64,000 nt of DNA from positions 44,356 through 108,355 of the forward strand of contig NZ_AOMB01000020.1 in assembly GCF_000336675.1 (NCBI RefSeq), written 5' to 3'. The DNA comes from Halococcus hamelinensis 100A6 (lineage in GTDB: Archaea; Halobacteriota; Halobacteria; Halobacteriales; Halococcaceae). Shown here in pieces: positions 8,952 to 17,979 of the stretch. Made by a program: the position numbers and the translations under genes. Below the pieces are notes generated by a model that was not told the DNA's origin, did no database searches, and saw only the letters and a program-made list of their open reading frames with translations. How positions within the stretch are numbered: the first letter of the stretch is position 1; the number at the start of each line of letters is the position of its first letter.

Positions 8952-9746
8952 ATGTATCTCGCGGACCGGACGTGGCCCGAGCTGGGCGAGTACGTCGCGA
9001 ACGAATCCCTCGCGGTCGTCCCACTGGGGTCGACCGAACAGCACGGCCCCCACCTCCCGCTCGCCACCGATCACCTGATCGCCGAACACCTGGCGCGCGA
9101 GGCCGCCGACCGTGCCGAAGTGCTCTGCACACCGACGATAAACATCGGCGTCAGCCCCCACCACCGCCAGTTTCACGGGACCATGTGGGTCGACCCGCCC
9201 GCCTTCCGCGACTACGTCGAGAGCCTCTCGCGCAACCTCAGCTATCACGGGATCGACCGGATCGTCTTCGTCAACGCTCACGGAGGGAACATCGTCCACC
9301 TCCGGGAGGTGGGCCGTCGGCTCCGCGACGACGGGGTCGCCTACGCGCTCGAATGGATGTGGAACGACTCGATCCCCGACCTCGTCGACGACCTCTTCGA
9401 GCACAACGGCCCCCACGGCGGGCCGAAGGAGACCGCGATGATCCAGCACATCGCGCCCGAGCTCGTCCACGAGGAGGAGTTCGAACGGGCGCGCGACGAG
9501 GGGGTCGTGGACCTCACCGAGATCGAGATGATGGTCCACGGCTCGCGGACGTTCTACGACGCGATCGACAACACCGAGAGCGGCGTGCTCGGCGACCAGA
9601 CCGACGCCACCGCCGAGAAGGGCGAACAGCTCTTCGAGGCCGCCGCCGACCAGTTGGTCCAGTTGATCGACTGGGTGACCGACCAGCCGCTCGACGCGCT
9701 GCTGGCGAAGCCCCACGTCGACCCGCAACCGGGGAGCGGTCGATAG
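8952..9746 (+). CDS. Creatininase family amidohydrolase
   Basis: A protein of 264 residues, with ATG 8952 chosen because family homology starts there. The creatininase metal-site signature is present: STEQHGPHLPLATD near residue 30, VNAHGGN near 115, and an acidic GGPKETAM segment near 160. Family members include creatinine amidohydrolase, the mycofactocin peptidase MftE and the archaeal FAPy deformylase ArfB of F420/riboflavin synthesis. They are cytoplasmic Zn/Mn enzymes that cleave small amide bonds. The neighbours do not choose between these roles. No mycofactocin genes are nearby, so a deformylase or general amidase is the more plausible reading. Confidence 0.85.
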   Translation: MYLADRTWPELGEYVANESLAVVPLGSTEQHGPHLPLATDHLIAEHLAREAADRAEVLCTPTINIGVSPHHRQFHGTMWVDPPAFRDYVESLSRNLSYHGIDRIVFVNAHGGNIVHLREVGRRLRDDGVAYALEWMWNDSIPDLVDDLFEHNGPHGGPKETAMIQHIAPELVHEEEFERARDEGVVDLTEIEMMVHGSRTFYDAIDNTESGVLGDQTDATAEKGEQLFEAAADQLVQLIDWVTDQPLDALLAKPHVDPQPGSGR

Positions 9747-10009
9747 CGCCACTGTACTCGACCGCGAAAGCGAATCCGAAACCCGTCGATGCTGATCTCA
9801 CGACCCGGTTGGGACAACACTTTTGTTCGTGGTCCGTTAGTGACCGAGCAGAGGCGACCGATGACCACTTCTCCCCGTTTCTGACCGGGCGACGCGTCCG
9901 CGGTAGTCACCGTTCGACAGCGTGGCCGCTCGATCCCAGGTCCAAGTGACTCGATAGCGCCGAGTCAGCGGCATCGCCGACGAACGAATACACACAACCA
10001 CCACCACCA

Positions 10010-11296
10010 ATGTCAGAAACGGATACAGTGATCGCAGCGCGTGTCGACGGCGACTCGCTCGCCGCCGACGAGATAACGTCACTCGCCGACGCCGCCGGCT
10101 ACCGAGTCGTCGGCGAATGCACTCAGACTGGACCCGAGGATACGGGGACGTACCTCGGAACGGGGAAGGTCGACGAACTTACTGCTCTAGTCGAACGAAC
10201 CGCGGCGGAGACGGTGATCGTCGACGGTGAACTCACGCCCGCACAGAACCACGCGCTTCGGACGGCGCTGCCGGACGGAACCCGATTGCTCGACCGCTAC
10301 CGTCTGGTTCTCGAAATCTTCGACGACCAGGCGGCCACCCGCCGCGCCCAGTTGCAGGTCGAACTGGCTCAGCTCCGCTACGACCTGCCGCGGATGAAGG
10401 AATCAGCCGACGGAGGCGGGCTCAACAAACGCGTCGAGAAGGGTTCGCCGATCTACGATGCCCGCGACCGGATTGATCGCCTCCAGCGGAAACTCGACGA
10501 GCTTCCGGACCCGGGGACCGAATTCAGACGGCGTCGACGCGAGGAGGGCTTCGACCTCGTGACCATCGCGGGGTATACGAACGCCGGCAAATCCACCCTG
10601 CTTCATCGGCTCGCGGACGAACTCGAACTCGGTGGGACGACCCATCCCGACCGAGACGAGACCGCGGCCGTCGAGGATGAGCTGTTCGAGACCCTCGAAA
10701 CCACCACCCGCCGCGCCACCCTCGACGGTCGGCCGGTCCTGCTCACCGACACGGTCGGCTTCATCGACGACCTTCCCCACTGGCTGGTCGAATCGTTCAG
10801 CGAGACGCTCTCGGAGGCCGCGGCCGCCGACTGTGTGGTGCTCGTCGCCGACGCGAGCGACTCGCCCGACGACCTCCGTGAGAAGCTCGCCGTCTCGCTC
10901 GACGTGCTCGATTCCCAGGGCGTTTCCACGGACGACGTCGTGACGGTCCTCAACAAAACCGACGTGCTCGACGCCGACGAGCGCGAACGCCGTCTCACGG
11001 CTGCGACGGACGTCGTTTCGTCGCCGCTTCCGGTGAGTATCGTCGAGGACGGGAACCTCGACGACCTCGTTACCCGCGTGCTGGCGCACCTGCCGAACGA
11101 ATCAGCCGAGATCGTGATGCCGAACGGCGACGATGCGATGAGCCTCGTTTCGTGGCTCTACGACCACGCCGATGTCGCGAACGTCGAGTACGTTGATGAG
11201 CGGGTCGTGGTTGCGTTCAGCGCTCGGCCCACGATCGTGGAGCGAGCCCGGGCGAAAGCCGAGACCACCGCGAGCGAACGGACCGAACGGCCGTGA
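10010..11296 (+). CDS. hflX: GTPase HflX
   Basis: A protein of 428 residues with the HflX N-terminal nucleotide-binding domain, including the family signature GTYLGTGKVDEL near residue 45. A coiled linker (about 120-180) and a Ras-like GTPase domain follow. The G motifs are clear: G1 AGYTNAGKST near 190, G3 DTVGF near 246 and G4 NKTD near 325. HflX binds the large ribosomal subunit and splits or rescues stalled ribosomes, with GTP hydrolysis in the cytoplasm. The C-terminal extension (about 360-428) fits the archaeal form. It stands alone, with a 263-bp upstream gap that shows no other gene. Confidence 0.95.
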   Translation: MSETDTVIAARVDGDSLAADEITSLADAAGYRVVGECTQTGPEDTGTYLGTGKVDELTALVERTAAETVIVDGELTPAQNHALRTALPDGTRLLDRYRLVLEIFDDQAATRRAQLQVELAQLRYDLPRMKESADGGGLNKRVEKGSPIYDARDRIDRLQRKLDELPDPGTEFRRRRREEGFDLVTIAGYTNAGKSTLLHRLADELELGGTTHPDRDETAAVEDELFETLETTTRRATLDGRPVLLTDTVGFIDDLPHWLVESFSETLSEAAAADCVVLVADASDSPDDLREKLAVSLDVLDSQGVSTDDVVTVLNKTDVLDADERERRLTAATDVVSSPLPVSIVEDGNLDDLVTRVLAHLPNESAEIVMPNGDDAMSLVSWLYDHADVANVEYVDERVVVAFSARPTIVERARAKAETTASERTERP

Positions 11297-11343
11297 CGAC
11301 GATGTGTGAGCACGCTTAAACCCCGCCGTCCGTTGGGTCCGGT

Positions 11344-12432
11344 ATGCAGCCACGCGACCTCTCGGCGCACGCCGTCTACGCGGCGGGCCGGGGGAGCGAG
11401 GAGGTCGCCCGCGAACTCGGGCTCGACCCCGAGAGGATCGTCAAACTCTCCTCGAACGAGAACCCGTTCGGACCCAGCCCGGCCGCCGTCGAGGCCATCC
11501 GCGAGGCCGCGGGTTCGATCCACACCTACCCGAAGTCCGTCCACACCGACCTCGTGGCCCGGATCGCCGACCGCTGGGACGTCACCTCCCCACAGGTCTG
11601 GCTCGCCAACGGCGGCGACGGGGCGCTGGATTACCTCTCGCGTGCGTTCCTCGACCCCGGCGACGGCGTGCTGGTCTCCGAACCCGGCTTCGCCTACTAC
11701 GCGATGACCGCGCGGTACCACCACGGCGAGGTGCGGACCTACGCGCTCGAAAAGTCCGACGGGTTCGCCCAGACGCCCGAGACGGTCCTCGACTCGTACG
11801 ACGGCGAGCGGATCGTCTACCTCACCAGCCCGCACAACCCCACAGGTACGGAAGCGGACCTCGCGGCGATCGAACGCATCGCCGACGAGACCGGTGAGGA
11901 TACGCTGGTGGTCGTGGACGAAGCCTACGGCGAGTTCTCCGAGACGCCGAGCGCGCTCGCGCTCGTGGAGGGGCGAGAGGGATGGGACGCTCGCGACGAC
12001 GTCGCCGTCCTCCGGACGTTCTCGAAGGCCTACGGCCTCGCGGGCATTCGGCTCGGCTACGCCCTGGTGCCCGACGAGTGGGCCGAGGCCTACACCCGCG
12101 TGAACACCCCGTTCGCGGCGAGTTCGCTCGCCTGCCGGGCAGGACTGGCCGCACTCGACGACCGCGAGCACGTCGAGAGGACCACCGAGACCGTCGAGTG
12201 GTCGCGCGAGTACATGCACGCCGAGCTCGACGCCCACACCTACCCAAGCGCAGGGAACTTCGTGCTGGTCGACGTCGAGGACGCGAGCGCGGTCGCCGAG
12301 GCCGCCAAACGCGAGGGCGTCGTCGTCCGGGACTGTTCGAGCTTCGGTCTGCCCGAGTGCGTTCGAGTGACGTGTGGCACCCGCGAATCGACCGAGCGCG
12401 CCGTCTCGGTCCTGAACGAGGTCACGGGATGA
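11344..12432 (+). CDS. hisC: Histidinol-phosphate aminotransferase
   Basis: A class I/II PLP aminotransferase of 362 residues with the HisC-type beginning KLSSNENPFGPSP near residue 35. The PLP aspartate segment is VVVDEAYGEF, and the Schiff-base lysine lies in TFSKAYGLAGIRLGY. HisC converts imidazole-acetol phosphate to histidinol phosphate in histidine biosynthesis, usually with glutamate as donor. The stop codon overlaps the start of the adenylate-kinase-like gene (ATGA), suggesting coupling. No other his gene is in the window, as is usual for dispersed haloarchaeal his genes. Broad aromatic aminotransferase activity is possible. Confidence 0.92.
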   Translation: MQPRDLSAHAVYAAGRGSEEVARELGLDPERIVKLSSNENPFGPSPAAVEAIREAAGSIHTYPKSVHTDLVARIADRWDVTSPQVWLANGGDGALDYLSRAFLDPGDGVLVSEPGFAYYAMTARYHHGEVRTYALEKSDGFAQTPETVLDSYDGERIVYLTSPHNPTGTEADLAAIERIADETGEDTLVVVDEAYGEFSETPSALALVEGREGWDARDDVAVLRTFSKAYGLAGIRLGYALVPDEWAEAYTRVNTPFAASSLACRAGLAALDDREHVERTTETVEWSREYMHAELDAHTYPSAGNFVLVDVEDASAVAEAAKREGVVVRDCSSFGLPECVRVTCGTRESTERAVSVLNEVTG

Positions 12433-12968
12433 GGGTCGCGGTCACCGGGACCCCTGGGACGGGCAAGACGACCGCGACGCGCCGCCTCGAAGCCGATTCT
12501 GAGGGCGCGCTCGACGTGGTCCACCTCAACGACGTCGTCCGCGAGGCGGGCTTTTCGACCGGCACCGACGAGGCGCGCGACAGCCTCGTCGCCGACCTCG
12601 ACGCGGTCGAGGGGTGGCTCGACGAGCGCGATGCGGGCGATGTCGAACTCCTCGAATCCCACCTCGCCCACCTCCTGCCCGCCGACCGGGTGGTGGTGCT
12701 CCGCTGTCACCCCGACGAACTCGGGGACCGGCTCACCGAGCGCGGCGAGTCCGAGGCCAGCGTGGCCGAGAATCGCGAGAGCGAAGCCCTCGACGTGGTG
12801 CTCGCCGAGGCGGTCGAGCGACACGGTCTCGACTCGGTCTACGAGGTCGACGCCACCGAGCGCTCGCCCGAGGCGGTCGCAGCCGCCATCGAGGCGGTCG
12901 TCGCGGGCGAGCGCGAGCCGAGCGCTGGCACCGTCTCGTTCGTGGATTCGCTCGCCGACCATCCCTGA
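12429..12968 (+). CDS. Adenylate kinase-like (Fap7/hAK6-type) P-loop kinase
   Basis: A protein of 179 residues with a P-loop at the extreme N-terminus (GTPGTGKTT, residues 7-15). An NMP-binding region follows, then a LID segment with the conserved (L)RCHPDEL stretch near residue 95. Length and motifs match the archaeal adenylate-kinase-like family related to eukaryotic Fap7/hAK6. Members of that family act both as nucleoside monophosphate kinases and as factors for small-subunit ribosome maturation. It overlaps hisC by four bases and is followed 22 bp later by a phosphatidyltransferase gene, so the three may form one operon. Whether it acts in nucleotide metabolism or ribosome assembly cannot be decided here. 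Confidence 0.85.
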   Translation: MRVAVTGTPGTGKTTATRRLEADSEGALDVVHLNDVVREAGFSTGTDEARDSLVADLDAVEGWLDERDAGDVELLESHLAHLLPADRVVVLRCHPDELGDRLTERGESEASVAENRESEALDVVLAEAVERHGLDSVYEVDATERSPEAVAAAIEAVVAGEREPSAGTVSFVDSLADHP

Positions 12969-12990
12969 TCCTCACAGCCATGACCTACCG

Positions 12991-13611
12991 ATGACCCTCG
13001 ACCAGTACCGTTCGACCGCCGACCGGCTCCTGAACCCGTTCGTCGGGCTCGCCGCGAGAGCGGGGCTGACCCCGAACGGCGTGAGCGCCATCGCGTTCGT
13101 GCTCGCCGCCATGGCGGCCGTCGCCTACTGGCTCGCCGGCGGCGACGCGTGGTGGTACCTCGTCGGCGCGGTGTTGGTGGGGCTCAATGGCGCGCTCGAC
13201 CTCCTCGACGGTGCGCTCGCCCGACGGCTCGGCACCGCCTCGCCCGCCGGCGACTTCCTCGACCACGTTCTCGACCGGTACGCGGACATCGTGCTCGTGA
13301 TCGGCCTCGCGCTCGGGGTCGACCGACCGGTACTGGGTCTCGTGGCGGTCTCGGGCGTGTTCATGACCTCGTATCTCGGCACCCAGGCCCAGGCCGTCGG
13401 GCTCGACCGGGTCTACGGTGGCCTCCTCGGGCGCGCCGACCGCCTCGTCCTCATTGGCCTCGTCACGCTCGTTTCGGGGGTCGTCGACCTCTCGGTGGCG
13501 GGGGTCACGCTCGTCGGCGCGCTGCTCGCGGTGCTCGCGGTCGTCGGCCACGTCACCGCGCTCCAGCGGTGTTACCACGCGCTCTCGGCGCTCTCGACCG
13601 GGAGTCGGTGA
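12991..13611 (+). CDS. CDP-alcohol phosphatidyltransferase family membrane enzyme
   Basis: A protein of 206 residues with about six transmembrane helices. The family signature D-G-x2-A-R-x8-G-x3-D-x3-D is complete: it runs from DGALARRLG, near residue 68, to the final Asp of GDFLDHVLD. These Asp residues bind the metal and CDP in enzymes that join a CDP-archaeol lipid to an alcohol head group. By length and context it most resembles archaeal archaetidylinositol-phosphate synthases, but other head groups (glycerol, serine) are not excluded. ATG 12991 is the first start in frame after the kinase gene and gives a normal N-terminus. It acts at the cytoplasmic membrane. Confidence 0.88.
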   Translation: MTLDQYRSTADRLLNPFVGLAARAGLTPNGVSAIAFVLAAMAAVAYWLAGGDAWWYLVGAVLVGLNGALDLLDGALARRLGTASPAGDFLDHVLDRYADIVLVIGLALGVDRPVLGLVAVSGVFMTSYLGTQAQAVGLDRVYGGLLGRADRLVLIGLVTLVSGVVDLSVAGVTLVGALLAVLAVVGHVTALQRCYHALSALSTGSR

Positions 13612-13631
13612 ACCGGGGCGGCGACGGACGG

Positions 13632-13638
13632 TTTATAC
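13632..13638 (+). promoter_or_regulatory. TATA-like box for the aMBF1 gene
   Basis: The sequence TTTATAC is centred 27 bp before ATG 13662, the spacing expected for an archaeal promoter giving a leaderless mRNA. No ribosome binding site lies between it and the start. Confidence 0.65.
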
Positions 13639-13661
13639 ACGCGGGCTTCCTTTGACGGGGT

Positions 13662-14189
13662 ATGGTCCAGTGTGAGATGTGCGGTACGGAGACATCTTCC
13701 CCGAAGACGGTGAAGATCGAGGGCGCGGAGCTCGACGTCTGTGGGGACTGTGCGGACTTCGGCACCGAGGTCGAACAGCAGTCCACGAGCGGGACCTCCA
13801 CGAAGTACTCGACCGATTCGAGCGGGTCGTCGGACGCGGGCGGGTCGGGCTCGACCGCCAGCTCCGGCGGGTCGGGCGGCGGCCGGCGACGCGACATGTT
13901 CGACGACATGGACGAGATCGTCCAGGACTACGACGAGCAGATCCGGACGGCGCGCGAGAGTGCCGGACTCTCCCAGGAGGAGCTCGCAAAGGAACTCAAC
14001 GAGAAGGCGAGCCTCATCCGGAAGCTCGAACGCGGCGCGAGCCTCCCGAGCGACTCGGTCCAGACCAAACTCGAACGCCGGCTCGAGATCACCCTCACCG
14101 AGGGCGGCGTCGACGACACCGAGTGGGAGGGCGGCGCTTCGACGGGTGCGTACACCCTCGGCGACGTGGTCCAGCGAAAGGACTCCTGA
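13662..14189 (+). CDS. Archaeal multiprotein bridging factor (aMBF1)
   Basis: A protein of 175 residues. The N-terminus holds a zinc ribbon (CEMCG at residues 4-8 and CGDC at 28-31). A Ser/Gly-rich flexible linker (about 40-75) and a Cro/C1-type helix-turn-helix (about 90-145) follow, the latter with the MBF1 pattern [19 protein letters not shown]. aMBF1 bridges transcription factors in eukaryotes. In archaea it binds the small ribosomal subunit and affects translation and stress responses. It has its own TATA-like box at a leaderless distance and ends 64 bp before tpiA. Confidence 0.93.
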   Translation: MVQCEMCGTETSSPKTVKIEGAELDVCGDCADFGTEVEQQSTSGTSTKYSTDSSGSSDAGGSGSTASSGGSGGGRRRDMFDDMDEIVQDYDEQIRTARESAGLSQEELAKELNEKASLIRKLERGASLPSDSVQTKLERRLEITLTEGGVDDTEWEGGASTGAYTLGDVVQRKDS

Positions 14190-14226
14190 GGTCGCGAACG
14201 AACCCCGAACCGCATCGGCAAACACC

Positions 14227-14232
14227 TTTATC
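14227..14232 (+). promoter_or_regulatory. TATA-like box for tpiA
   Basis: TTTATC lies 22-27 bp upstream of ATG 14254, inside the short gap after the aMBF1 gene. This implies that tpiA has its own leaderless promoter. Confidence 0.6.
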
Positions 14233-14253
14233 GACGGCCCGACTCCTTCGAGC

Positions 14254-14901
14254 ATGTTCGTTCTCGTCAACCTGAAAGCCTACGCCGCCGACCCGGTCGA
14301 GATCGCCACCGTCGCTCACGACGTCGCCGACGAGTCGGGCGTTCGCATCGCGGTCGCACCCCAGACCGCCCACCTCGAACGCGTGGCCGAGACGGGCGTC
14401 GAAACCTGGGCCCAGCACGTCTCCCCTGTGGAACACGGTAGCCACACCGGGAGCGCGCTCGCCGAGGCGGTCGCCGACGCCGGCGTGGTCGGCACACTGA
14501 TCAACCACTCCGAGAAACGGCTGAAGCTCGCCGACGTCGACGGCGCGGTGAACGCGGCCGAGCGCGCGGGCCTCGAAACCGTCGTCTGTGCCAACAACCC
14601 GGACCAGGTCGGGGCGGCGGCGGCACTCGGCCCGGACGCGGTGGCGGTCGAACCGCCCGAACTCATCGGCGGCGACGTCTCGGTGAGCCAGGCCGACCCG
14701 GACATCGTGGAGGACGCCGTCGCGGCGGCCGAAGCGGTCGACGACTCCGTGGACGTGCTCTGCGGTGCGGGGGTCTCGACGGGCGAGGACCTCGACGCCG
14801 CCGGCGACCTGGGTGCCGAGGGCGTCCTGCTCGCGAGCGGCGTCGCGAAGGCCGACGACCCGCGGGCGGCGCTCACGTCTCTCGTCGAACCCCTCTCGTG
14901 A
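14254..14901 (+). CDS. tpiA: Triosephosphate isomerase
   Basis: A protein of 215 residues, short like other archaeal TIMs (bacterial ones are about 250). It begins with the conserved barrel strand FVLVNLKAY carrying the catalytic Asn and Lys. It also has the catalytic His in the LINHSEKR segment and the phosphate-gripping loop near GAGVSTGED. The acid/base Glu lies in the AVEPPELIG stretch near residue 130, the usual archaeal form. The enzyme interconverts dihydroxyacetone phosphate and glyceraldehyde 3-phosphate in glycolysis and gluconeogenesis. The longer frame upstream has no family sequence, and the TATA box position supports ATG 14254. Confidence 0.95.
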   Translation: MFVLVNLKAYAADPVEIATVAHDVADESGVRIAVAPQTAHLERVAETGVETWAQHVSPVEHGSHTGSALAEAVADAGVVGTLINHSEKRLKLADVDGAVNAAERAGLETVVCANNPDQVGAAAALGPDAVAVEPPELIGGDVSVSQADPDIVEDAVAAAEAVDDSVDVLCGAGVSTGEDLDAAGDLGAEGVLLASGVAKADDPRAALTSLVEPLS

Positions 14902-14968
14902 TTTAGGGGTGCGGGTACGAGTTACACGATAGATACACCTAATTAGCACGCCGACTCACTTCGAGGGG

Positions 14969-16645
14969 ATGGCGACGCACAACCTCCCCGACTACGAGGC
15001 CGCGCGCGAGTCGTTCTCGTGGACCGATATCTACGACGAAGCCGACTGGGACGCCCCCGACGAACTCAACATCGCACACGAGGTCTGTGACCGCCACGCC
15101 GACGGGTCGGGCCGGGTCGCGCTGGAGTACGCCGGCGTCGAGGGCGAGCGCGAGACGCTGACGTTCGACGACCTCGCCGAGCGGTCGAACCGGTTCGCGA
15201 ACCTGCTGGAGAACCAAGACGTCGAGCGCGGCGACCGGGTGTTCACCTACCTCCCCCGGATCCCCGCCCACTACGTCGCGCTCGTCGGGACCCTCAAACG
15301 CGGCGCGGTCTTCGGCGGGGTCAACGAGCGCTTCGGGCCGGAGGGGATCGCCTACCGGCTCGTCGACTGTGACGCGACGGCGGTCGTGACGACCTCGGCG
15401 AACCGCGAGACGGTCGAGCGCGCGCTCGCCGACGTCCCCACGGTGGAGACGGTCGTCACCATCGACCGCGGCGACGGCATTGAGGAGGGCGACGTCGACT
15501 ACGAACGTGCGATGGCCGACGCGGGGACCGACTACGACCTCGTGCGGACCGGGAGTGAGGACGACGCGCTGCTGTACTACACCTCGGGGACGACGGGGCT
15601 GGCGAAGGGCGTGCTCCACAGACACCGCTGGGTTGCGGGGGTCGCCGCCACTCAACGGTATGCGGTCGACCTCCGCGACGACGACCTCTACTGGTCGACC
15701 GCCGACCTCGGCTGGCTGACGGGCCCGATCAACACCCTCGGAGCGTGGTTCTGGGGCACCAGCCAGTTCGCCTACGAGGGCGAGTTCAGTCCTCAAGAGT
15801 GGGCCAGCCTGCTCTCGGAGTACCCGATCACCGTCCTCTTCTCGGTGCCGACGGCCTATCGGATGCTCCGGGCCAACGAGGACGTCCTCGACGCGGACCT
15901 CGACCTGCGCCACGCGCTCTCGATCGGCGAACCGCTCTCGGCGGGAGTCGTCGAGTGGGCCGAGGACGCGCTCGGGGTCACGGTGCTCGACACCTACGGC
16001 CAGACCGAGACCGGGAACATGGTGATCAACAACTACCCGACGATGGAGCTCCGGCCGGGGAGCATGGGCAAACCCCTGCCCGGGATCGAATCCGCCATCG
16101 TCGACCCCGAGACCGGGGAGGTGCTGCCACCTGGCGAGACGGGCGAGATCGCCCACCGCGGCGACTTTCCCTGCTTTTTCGCCGAGTACTGGAACAACCC
16201 CGGGAAGACCGCGGCGTGTTTCGTCGAGGGTTCGGACGGGCGGTGGTACCGCTCGGGCGACCTCGCGCATCGGGACGAGGACGGCTACTTCTGGTTCGAG
16301 GGCCGTGCCGACGACGTCATCCTCTCGTCGGGCTATCGCATCGGCCCGTTCGAGGTCGAATCCTCGCTCGGCGAGCACCCCGCGGTGGCCGAGGCCGCCG
16401 TGGTACCCAAACCCCACCCCGAGCGCGGCAACATCGTGAAGGCCTACGTCGTGCTCGCCGGGGGTTACGATCCGAGCGACGACCTCGCCGAAGGGATCAG
16501 GACCCACGTCCGCGAGGAGCTCTCGGCCCACGAGTACCCCCGCGAGGTCGAGTTCGTCGACGACCTCCCGAAGACGGTCACCGGAAAGATCCGACGGACC
16601 GAACTCCGCGACCGCACGGCCGAGACCGATTCGACCGCCGACTGA
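14969..16645 (+). CDS. AMP-forming acyl-CoA synthetase (acetyl/medium-chain type)
   Basis: A protein of 558 residues of the ANL adenylate-forming superfamily. The P-loop-like A3 motif is YYTSGTTGLAKG near residue 197. The A5 motif is DTYGQTETG near 343, the A7/A8 hinge is RSGDLAHRD...GRADDVILSSGYRIGP near 425-455, and the A10 lysine lies in PKTVTGKIRR near 540. It activates a carboxylic acid with ATP and transfers it to CoA in the cytoplasm. Length and motif wording match acetyl-CoA or medium-chain acyl-CoA synthetases; it is shorter than classical Acs (about 650). Chain length preference cannot be read here. A monocistronic arrangement is likely. Confidence 0.88.
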   Translation: MATHNLPDYEAARESFSWTDIYDEADWDAPDELNIAHEVCDRHADGSGRVALEYAGVEGERETLTFDDLAERSNRFANLLENQDVERGDRVFTYLPRIPAHYVALVGTLKRGAVFGGVNERFGPEGIAYRLVDCDATAVVTTSANRETVERALADVPTVETVVTIDRGDGIEEGDVDYERAMADAGTDYDLVRTGSEDDALLYYTSGTTGLAKGVLHRHRWVAGVAATQRYAVDLRDDDLYWSTADLGWLTGPINTLGAWFWGTSQFAYEGEFSPQEWASLLSEYPITVLFSVPTAYRMLRANEDVLDADLDLRHALSIGEPLSAGVVEWAEDALGVTVLDTYGQTETGNMVINNYPTMELRPGSMGKPLPGIESAIVDPETGEVLPPGETGEIAHRGDFPCFFAEYWNNPGKTAACFVEGSDGRWYRSGDLAHRDEDGYFWFEGRADDVILSSGYRIGPFEVESSLGEHPAVAEAAVVPKPHPERGNIVKAYVVLAGGYDPSDDLAEGIRTHVREELSAHEYPREVEFVDDLPKTVTGKIRRTELRDRTAETDSTAD

Positions 16646-16658
16646 CCGCCACCTTCCG

Positions 16659-17285
16659 CTACCGGACGAAGTAGGTGTCCTCGTCGGGGAGGAACCGGCC
16701 GAGGTCGGTCTCGCGGCGGTAGTCGGTCGCGAGCAGGGTTTCGAGCGCCTCCCGAAGTCGCTCGGCCTCGTCGCCGTCCCACTCGCTCGGGTCCTCGATG
16801 GGGATCACGAGCCAGCCACTCCCGCGGATCTCGGTCGCGTGGAGGGCCCCCATCTCGAACGGCTCGATGGTCCGGGCGGTGTAGTTCCGGATCACGTACC
16901 GCGTCGCGCGCTCGCCGACCGGCAGGAGGACGTGCGCCCCGATGGCGCGGAGTTCCGCGTCGAAGAAGCGTTCGTTGTCGACGTAGGAGTCGGCCGAGGG
17001 CTCGCCGTCGGCCACACAGAGGTGGAGATACGAACAGAACAGGTTCTCGACCTCGGGCGCGTCCGACTCGGGGTCGGAGAGCAGGCCGACGCCCGCGAGC
17101 ACCCCGAGCAGGCGGCGACCGGCGGCGTTCGTGAACGGCACGCCCGTCTCGACGCCGCCGTGGCTCTCGGGATGGTCGCCGACGAGATGGAAGTCCGCGT
17201 TGGCGTCGCCGTAGCCCGGCACGAACCGCTCGCAGGGCGGGCGCATCCCGAACGGGTTGCTGATGCGGTCGGTGACGTTTTCCAC
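16659..17285 (-). CDS. Uracil-DNA glycosylase superfamily protein
   Basis: A protein of 208 residues starting at GTG 17285. The sequence has the UDG-superfamily layout: an N-terminal FVPGYGDANADFHLVGDHP segment in the place of motif A, a buried beta strand HVLLPVG in the middle, and a compact alpha/beta fold length. Haloarchaeal homologues of this type are usually annotated as UDG family proteins. Motif A lacks the canonical GEAPG wording of family 4 enzymes, so base-excision activity on uracil is uncertain. It is convergent with the acyl-CoA synthetase gene (13-bp gap) and divergent from the DUF5794 gene across a repeat-bearing spacer. Confidence 0.7.
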   Translation of the reverse strand: MENVTDRISNPFGMRPPCERFVPGYGDANADFHLVGDHPESHGGVETGVPFTNAAGRRLLGVLAGVGLLSDPESDAPEVENLFCSYLHLCVADGEPSADSYVDNERFFDAELRAIGAHVLLPVGERATRYVIRNYTARTIEPFEMGALHATEIRGSGWLVIPIEDPSEWDGDEAERLREALETLLATDYRRETDLGRFLPDEDTYFVR

Positions 17286-17979
17286 GCGGGGTCTGGGCGG
17301 GCGGGGGTCAAAACCCCCACCTTTTGCTGCGGTCGCTCACTTCGTTCGCTCCCTAGCAAAATGTGGATCAAAAGCCTCCTCCTTCCTTGCAGTCAGTCGT
17401 CGGCCCGCTCACTCGGCTACGGCCTCGTTCGCGGTACGATCACTCCTCACTCCGCTACCGCCCCGCACAACACCGCCCCACGACAGCCACACGCCTCCCC
17501 AGCCGACTGTGCTCCTCGTTCGCATCGCTTCGCTCGCTCTCTGTGGTGCTCATCCCTCGCACAGTGTCCGCGGCCGGCCCTCACTGTCGTTCGGACCGGC
17601 CGCGAGCGCGCGCCAACGGCACCGGACCACACCCACACCGCAACTGCACCGCACCGCGACCGCCCCCAGAAACCGGGCCGTCGAGGTCGAGGGCGACCGG
17701 ATGGACGGGGGCGACCACCGCTTACGGGTCGTGTGGCCCAATCTCACAGAACGTTTATGATTGTATCAACGGTATTGATGGTATGGACGTCGCCAGTCCG
17801 CTCAGTGTGTGCCGCGTCGGTCGGACGACCTTCGATGCCGAGCCCCTCGCGAAGTTTACCACCACCGCACACACTATTTTCACCACGGCGACGCGAGTCA
17901 CCGACGCCTGGCACGGCCGGGCTTCCTTGCGACGTGACTCACACCACCCGTCGGTCCCGGGACAGGGCCATCGCTCCCC
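17286..17979. other. Long intergenic region between divergent genes
   Basis: A 694-bp spacer without a convincing gene. The left part has short inverted repeats typical of haloarchaeal spacers, for example GCTCACTTCGTTCGCTC near 17335. The middle holds dispersed repeat copy R1. The right 220 bp (about 17760-17979) leads to the GTG start of the DUF5794 gene and may hold its promoter. Long frames cross it on both strands, but their translations are Arg/Pro/His-rich and only reflect the repeat. Confidence 0.6.
17440..17660 (+). repeat. Dispersed intergenic repeat, copy R1
   Basis: The left block is a C-rich stretch leading to CGCCTCCCCAGCCGACTG at about 17492. The middle block is GGTGCTCATCCCTCGCAC at about 17544. 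The right block contains GCGAGCGCGCGCCA followed by CCGCACCGCGACC. Between the middle and right blocks a perfect stem (GCGGCCGG pairing with CCGGCCGC, about 17570-17605) encloses CCCTCACTGTCGTTCGGA. The copy shares its blocks and their order with copies R2-R5. Edges are approximate. Confidence 0.75.

Noticed and set aside
7749..9752. Minus-strand frame of 667 codons spanning aminotransferase and creatininase genes
   Set aside because: Only the part from ATG 8855 has family sequence. The upstream half is antisense to a clear creatininase gene and reflects G+C-rich codon bias.
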